Shown: one piece after another, positions 4,801-7,789 of the stretch
Numbering within the stretch: position 1 is the stretch's first letter
How the letters are laid out: each line of letters begins with the position of its first letter
NCBI GenBank assembly: GCA_023261405.1
Contig: JAHFOZ010000249.1
Span: 1 to 7,789, forward strand
Length of the DNA stretch: 7,789 nt
Direction: 5' to 3'
Source of the DNA: Planctomycetota bacterium
GTDB taxonomy: Bacteria > Planctomycetota > MHYJ01 > JACPRB01
Program-made: the position numbers and the translations under genes
The notes under the pieces: generated by a model
Databases searched by the model: none
What the model was told of the DNA's origin: nothing
Seen by the model: the letters and a program-made list of their open reading frames with translations, nothing else

Positions 4801-6246
4801 GTCGGTGACGTCCCGCACCACGCGGATGAGCACCCCCTCCTGGACCTGAGTCAGCGAGACCTCCTCGGGGAAGAGGGTCCCGTCGGCGCGGCGGCCCACC
4901 GCCTCCCCCTTCCACTGCCCGCGCGCCGCCACGATCGGGAGGGTCTCGGCGTCGTAGCGGCGCAGCTCCTCCTCGTCATACAGCATCCTCCAGGACTTCC
5001 CCAGGAGCGCCTCGGGGGCGTACCCGTACATCAGGGCGTGCGCCCGATTCATGTACTGGAACCTCCCGTCTCCCCCCACGAGGGAGATGCCGTCCATCGC
5101 GGCGTCCATCGCCGCCGTGCGCCGCCCGAGCTCCAGCGTCCGCTCGCGGACCCGCCGCTCCAGCTCGTCGTGCGCCTTCCGCAGCTCCTCCTCGGCGCGC
5201 ACCTGCTCCGTGAGGTCTCGAGCCGACGCCAGGTAGAAGACACGGCCCGCCAGCTCGAGGCGCGTGATGGAGTGCCCGGTGACGACCGTCGACCCGTCCT
5301 TCCGGAGGAGAAGCCGGCGGTCGCGCCGGGTAGGCGCCTCCGGGGTGAGCGCGCCCCGGACCGTGGGGATGAGGGGGCGCCGCTCGGGCGGGACAAGGTC
5401 CGGCACCCGGAGGCGCAGCAGCTCCTCGCGCGTGTAGCCGAGCAGGCGCCCCAGGGCCTCGTTCACCTCCACGACCCGCAGCTCCTCCTCCTCCACGAGG
5501 AAAAGGGCGTCGACTCCCTTGTCGAAAAGGACCCGGAAGAGCTCCTCCCGGCGGCGCCTCTCCGTCACGTCGAAGGAGACGCAGGTGTACCCAAGGGCCC
5601 GGCCGTCGGCGCTGGAGAGCCGCGTGACGGAGAGCTGGTTGGGCCGCGCGTTCCCCTCCCGGTCGACCAGCGCGATCTCGCCGGAGAACTTCCCGTCCGC
5701 GTCCACGGCGCCCACCACCCGCCGGTACTCCTCGGGCGAGGGGTAGAGCCTCACCGCGGAGAGCTTCCCTTCGGCCTCGGCCCGCGGATAGCCGAAGGCC
5801 GCCTCGCAGACACCCCCCCACATCACGACCTTGCCCGAGGGATCGAAGGACCAGAGGGCCGCCCCGATCGAGTCCACGAGGGAATCCAGGAGCGAGCGGG
5901 TGCTCCGCGCCTCCGCCACCGCGTCGCGCAGTTCCTGACCCATGAGGAGCCAGCCGATCGGCGCCCCGGCCCCGTCGCGGAGCGAGGACGCCACCGCCAC
6001 GAGGGCGCAAACCCGGCCCGCGCGCGAGCGCAGCCGCAATCCCAGGCCGAGCCTCGAGCGCCCCCCCTGGAGCGCCTGCATCGGATCCCCCTCGGCGAGG
6101 TGGCCCAGGTCCAGGCCCGCGAACTCCGCCTGTGAATAGCCCAGGAGCCGCTCCGCCCCCTTCGTGGCCGCCAGGACGGCGCCCCGCAGGTCGAGGATGA
6201 ACCCGACGTCCAGGCTGTCGTGGAAGATGCGGCCGAAGTCGACCAC
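1843..6246 (-). CDS. Soluble multi-PAS/GAF sensor histidine kinase
   Basis: A 1467-residue histidine kinase with no signal peptide or membrane segment, so it is cytosolic. Approximate domains: PAS 6-115 (weakest), PAS 118-230, PAS 234-350, PAS 377-488, PAS 489-600, PAS 624-740, GAF 755-915, PAS 958-1072, PAS 1083-1200, then HisKA from 1223 and an ATPase domain 1360-1465. Charged coiled-coil linkers (e.g. 350-378, 912-960) join the modules. The H-box GVAHEINNPLN carries phospho-acceptor His1244. The N-box is NLITNAAEAIEKKG (Asn1374), G1 is DTGRGMPEE, the F-box is FEPFFTTK and G2 is GKGLGLGLS, all intact. There is no receiver domain, so phosphate must go to a separate protein, perhaps the HTH-receiver protein or the preceding receiver-kinase. 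The GTG start is supported by AAGGAG 6 bases upstream; the gap to the preceding gene is 3 bases. The ligands of the sensor domains are unknown. A glycine/alanine-rich insertion (about 1269-1284) sits in the loop of the dimerisation hairpin. Confidence 0.95.
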   Translation of the reverse strand: MVDFGRIFHDSLDVGFILDLRGAVLAATKGAERLLGYSQAEFAGLDLGHLAEGDPMQALQGGRSRLGLGLRLRSRAGRVCALVAVASSLRDGAGAPIGWLLMGQELRDAVAEARSTRSLLDSLVDSIGAALWSFDPSGKVVMWGGVCEAAFGYPRAEAEGKLSAVRLYPSPEEYRRVVGAVDADGKFSGEIALVDREGNARPNQLSVTRLSSADGRALGYTCVSFDVTERRRREELFRVLFDKGVDALFLVEEEELRVVEVNEALGRLLGYTREELLRLRVPDLVPPERRPLIPTVRGALTPEAPTRRDRRLLLRKDGSTVVTGHSITRLELAGRVFYLASARDLTEQVRAEEELRKAHDELERRVRERTLELGRRTAAMDAAMDGISLVGGDGRFQYMNRAHALMYGYAPEALLGKSWRMLYDEEELRRYDAETLPIVAARGQWKGEAVGRRADGTLFPEEVSLTQVQEGVLIRVVRDVTDRSRAEERLRRLTDQLPAVLWSTDPELRFTSSLGAGLSVLGLRPNEVVGKTLFEFFQTRDPEYPSIANHLRALEGESVGFDAEWAGRHFASHVEPLRGRDGSIVGTLGLAVDVTERRKAEEALGLAREELERRVQELRESEERFRTAFESAQIGKAIVSPEGRFLKVNAALQASLGYSEAELLGMSFQDVTFPEDQEKSGQMARRLLSGDRASAEFEKRYRHKDGSTVWALLAITLLRDAAGRPLHFVSEIQDISGRKRTELAQAEQAAGVIRRQAALLELAKLEGADPNATIRAITEEVARTLSVGRVSAWFFTEDRSAIVCRALFRSGPAGHDSGGRLEAALYPRYFRALEEGHVLAADDACADPRTSEFAEGYLKPLGITSMMDVAILLHGRVVGVLCQEHLGPRRTWGSEEQEFASSAAKSVSLALEAWERRRAEEALQRSYDELEGRVAERTAELKSEVQERRRAEESLRESEERWRSVVAHAPDLIMTVDRAGRIQNMNRVMSGFEMSKVVGTPVYDYVPADQAEVMRKALEHVFSRGESTSYEVRGAGPDGTMAWYAARVGPVKRGDEVVAATIIATDITDRRRADEELRFQKTLLESQSEATIDGILVVSAGGKMLSFNRRFVEMWDIPPEVVASRSDEKALQSVIDRLSDPEGFLSRVRHLYDHADEESRDEIALKDGRTFDRYSAPLLGADGERYGRVWYFRDVSGRKRTEEELRRAAAETRKAYEDLKSAQAQLIRSEKLASIGMLVSGVAHEINNPLNVILGNLSLLEEAARTLGTPAQAGAPAGEGGAVNGRIRKVKAMIRDSLKAARHARGIVEDFRGFARDARTAEHVDLNTCLEEALGLARGAFRPGVRVVRKLGRIPQVRCLRGQVSQVFLNLITNAAEAIEKKGTITLRSRREGDRVVVEVADTGRGMPEEVKKKLFEPFFTTKPVGKGLGLGLSISAMIVNNHGGEISVRSRPGRGSVFQVVLPLGK

Positions 6247-6249
6247 CCA

Positions 6250-7389
6250 TCACTCCTTCGCCAGGGGAAGGTCGAACCGCACCACGGCCCCCCCGCTCCG
6301 GCCCCGCTCGAGCGCGATGTCGCCGCCGTGGGCCTGGAGGATCTGCCTCGCCAGCATCAGCCCGATCCCGAGACCCGCGGTGCGCGGGTCGGAAGTCGTC
6401 TTGAAGAGCTGGATCTCCCGCTGGGAGCGGTCGGGGCCCGTGCCGTTGTCGGTCACCGTGACCGAGCACTTCCCCTTCGCGGTGGAGACGCGCACCTCGA
6501 TGTTCGTCCGCTCGGGGGTGAACTTCTCCGAGTTCGCCAGCACGTTCGTGAACACGCTGTGGATCCTCTGCTCGTCGCCCTCCACCCGGAACTCGCTCCG
6601 GGGCCAGCGGACCTGCACCCTGATCGACTTTTTCCGGGGACGGGCCCGGGTCAGGAGCGAATCCACGCACTCGTCCACCAGCGGGCGGAGGTCGAACGCG
6701 GCCACCCGCAGCTCCTCCGGCCGGTACCGCGCCTTCGCCAGCGCCAGCAGGTTCTCGATGAGCCCCAGGAGGCGCTCCAGGTTCCGGTGGGCGATCTTCA
6801 GCCCCTTCTCCTGTCGCGCGTCGAGCTTCCCCATGCCCCCGCTGAGGATGAGGTCGAGGTATCCCATCCCCGAGACGAGCGGCGTCTTGAGCTCGTGCGA
6901 GCAGTTGGCCAGGAACTGGTCCTTCATCAGGTTGAGTTCCTGCAGCTTCCGGTTGGCCTTGAACAGGTCGTCGATGAGCCGTCCCAGCTTCTCGTTGAGG
7001 CGGCGGTTGGCGAGGATGAGCTCGAGGTGCTCGAACTCCTGGAGGAGGATCGTCCGCAGCTCGGCAGGATCGAAGGGCTTGGGGATGTAGCGCCTCACCT
7101 GGCCGCGGTTGATCGCCTCGATGGCGTTCTGCACGTCGGGGTAGGCGGTCACGAGGATGCGCACGCAGTCGGGCCGGAGGTCGCGGGCCTTCTCCAGGAG
7201 CTCCACCCCGGACAGGCCGGGCATGCGCTGGTCGGTCAGGATCATGTGGAAATTCTGGTCACGCAGGAGCGCCAGCGCCGTGGCGCCGTTCCGGGCCCGG
7301 TGGACGAAGTAGTCCGCGGAGAGGATGTTGGCGAGGAGGTTCAGATTCTCCGCCTCGTCGTCCACGATCAGGACCGAGTGCTTCTTCAC
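6250..7389 (-). CDS. Receiver-histidine kinase fusion (REC-HisKA-HATPase)
   Basis: A 379-residue soluble protein with an N-terminal receiver and a C-terminal kinase core. Receiver, residues 4-120: acidic pair DD 10-11, phospho-acceptor Asp53 in LTDQRMPG, Thr81 in LVTAYPD and Lys104 in IPKPFDP. This resembles receivers of the HupR/HoxA and RpfG type. A helical linker (120-155) leads to HisKA with His165 in CSHELKTPL. The ATPase domain has N-box Asn286 (VLANSEKFTP), a G1 box altered to DNGTGPD, a weak F-box region and G2 AGLGIGL. Its own receiver probably controls the kinase, as in other REC-HK proteins. It could relay phosphate from the adjacent PAS kinase, which is inference. The GTG start overlaps the epimerase stop by 4 bases (GTGA) and has GGAGGAG 8 bases upstream. 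It is followed after 3 bases by the large kinase, so all three genes appear to form one operon. Confidence 0.93.
   Translation of the reverse strand: MKKHSVLIVDDEAENLNLLANILSADYFVHRARNGATALALLRDQNFHMILTDQRMPGLSGVELLEKARDLRPDCVRILVTAYPDVQNAIEAINRGQVRRYIPKPFDPAELRTILLQEFEHLELILANRRLNEKLGRLIDDLFKANRKLQELNLMKDQFLANCSHELKTPLVSGMGYLDLILSGGMGKLDARQEKGLKIAHRNLERLLGLIENLLALAKARYRPEELRVAAFDLRPLVDECVDSLLTRARPRKKSIRVQVRWPRSEFRVEGDEQRIHSVFTNVLANSEKFTPERTNIEVRVSTAKGKCSVTVTDNGTGPDRSQREIQLFKTTSDPRTAGLGIGLMLARQILQAHGGDIALERGRSGGAVVRFDLPLAKE
6253..6258 (-). promoter_or_regulatory. Ribosome binding site of the large kinase
   Basis: AAGGAG on the minus strand, 6 bases before the GTG at 6246. It lies within the last codons of the preceding gene, next to its TGA stop, which implies translational coupling. 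It settles the start: the ATG at 6250-6248 is closer to the stop but is in another frame. Confidence 0.8.
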
Positions 7390-7789
7390 GCGACCCGCTC
7401 CTCCAGCACGGCGCGCAGGCCCTCCTCAAGAGGCGTGCGCTCCTCGAACCCCAGGTCGCGGCGCGCGGCCGAGACATCCGCCCAGGAGTCCCGGACATCC
7501 CCGGGTCGGGGCGGCCGGAACTCCATCCGCGGCTCCACGCCCAGGAGCCGGCCGAGGGTCCTCCCCACCTCGAGCAGCGGCACGGGCCGGCCCCCCGCGA
7601 GATTGTAGACCCGTCCGGAGATGCCCGGCGTCGCGCCCGCCGCGAGCAGGCCGCGGACCACATCGCCCACGAAGGTGAAGTCGCGCGTCTGGAGGCCGTC
7701 GCCGTTCACCGGGAGCGGCCTCCCCTCCCGGAGACTCCGGACGAAGATGGGGATCACCGCGGCGTAGGGCGAATGCGGGTCCTGCCGGG
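7386..7789 (-). CDS. NDP-sugar epimerase/dehydratase, C-terminal part
   Basis: The C-terminal 133 residues or so of an extended short-chain dehydrogenase/reductase of the NAD-dependent epimerase/dehydratase family, cut by the right edge. The frame continues past the GTG at 7757 to the edge, reading RQDPHSPYAAVIPIFVRSLR. That is the family's substrate-pocket segment, seen in UDP-glucose and UDP-N-acetylglucosamine 4-epimerases and related enzymes. It is followed by 'NGDGLQTRDFTFVGDVV', 'YNLAGGRPVPLLEV' and the closing 'RPGDVRDSWADVSAARRDLGF...LEEGL'. The Rossmann fold and the Tyr-Lys catalytic pair lie outside the window, so the substrate and the exact reaction cannot be assigned. Such enzymes make activated sugars for polysaccharide or lipopolysaccharide in the cytosol. 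Its TGA stop overlaps the start of the receiver-kinase gene, so the signalling genes are probably translated from the same mRNA. Confidence 0.9.
   Translation of the reverse strand, partial: RQDPHSPYAAVIPIFVRSLREGRPLPVNGDGLQTRDFTFVGDVVRGLLAAGATPGISGRVYNLAGGRPVPLLEVGRTLGRLLGVEPRMEFRPPRPGDVRDSWADVSAARRDLGFEERTPLEEGLRAVLEERVA
7398..7404 (-). promoter_or_regulatory. Ribosome binding site of the receiver-kinase
   Basis: GGAGGAG on the minus strand, 8 bases before the GTG at 7389. It lies within the last codons of the epimerase gene. It supports the GTG start and translational coupling across the 4-base overlap. Confidence 0.75.

Noticed and set aside
1787..4915. Long minus-strand frame (1042 codons) overlapping the large kinase in another frame
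   Set aside because: It is Gly/Arg/Ala/Pro-rich low-complexity sequence with no domains, lying wholly over a well-supported kinase frame on the same strand.
5813..5819. Seven-C run (also 6061-6067) as a phase-variation tract
   Set aside because: Both encode ordinary residues inside PAS domains, and runs of this length are expected at this GC content. Only the 8+5 run at 2403-2416 was kept as a finding.
1828..6135. Very long plus-strand open frame (1435 codons) opposite the large kinase
   Set aside because: It runs antisense through the PAS/GAF/kinase gene, has an Arg/Leu/Pro/Glu/His-rich composition with no recognisable domain, and arises from the GC-rich codon bias of the true gene. The opposite strand has clear motifs, a ribosome site and tight spacing.
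6248..6250. ATG overlapping the receiver-kinase stop (TGATG)
   Set aside because: It is out of frame with the PAS kinase. The GTG at 6246 is in frame and correctly spaced from AAGGAG.
4976..6670. Minus-strand frame of 564 codons spanning the junction of the two kinases
   Set aside because: It is in a different frame from both kinases and the composition is GC-bias shadow sequence. The two real genes abut here with a proper stop, ribosome site and start.

Overview
The window is strongly GC-rich outside one short AT-rich gap, and its genes are packed tightly with GTG starts and short overlaps. It carries a dense set of multi-domain signalling proteins. This fits a high-GC environmental bacterium with a large signalling repertoire (Deltaproteobacteria/Myxococcota, Acidobacteriota or a similar lineage). 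The sequence itself does not settle the phylum.

Layout. Positions 1-100 hold the last codons of a plus-strand PDZ-domain protein. Positions 101-414 are a convergent gene-free gap. It is filled with strong hairpins, three of which reuse a GGGCGAC/GTCGCCC stem, plus a short direct repeat. Everything from 415 to the right edge is transcribed leftward (minus strand). Read in that direction, the order is: the 3' part of a nucleotide-sugar epimerase/dehydratase gene (7386-7789, cut by the edge); a receiver-histidine kinase fusion (6250-7389) overlapping it by 4 bases; a 1467-residue soluble histidine kinase with about eight PAS domains and one GAF domain (1843-6246), 3 bases further on; a 106-base AT-rich gap with a weak terminator-like hairpin and a near-consensus sigma-70-type promoter; then a second pair, an N-terminal helix-turn-helix/C-terminal receiver protein (1170-1736) and an XRE-type regulator with a LexA-like S24 domain (415-1143).

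How the parts may work together. The two kinases are probably co-translated from an operon that enters from the right with the sugar epimerase. The HTH-receiver protein is the only receiver in view joined to a DNA-binding domain, so it is the natural candidate output for one or both kinases. It has its own promoter, whose -10 element lies inside an AT-rich palindrome and whose predicted leader is only about 10 bases. The S24 regulator downstream has the usual serine but an arginine where self-cleaving relatives have the catalytic lysine. It therefore looks like a ligand- or partner-controlled regulator rather than an SOS-type self-cleaving repressor. The link to surface-polysaccharide synthesis is inferred only from the epimerase neighbour.

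No tRNA, rRNA, CRISPR array, insertion sequence or integrase was recognised.
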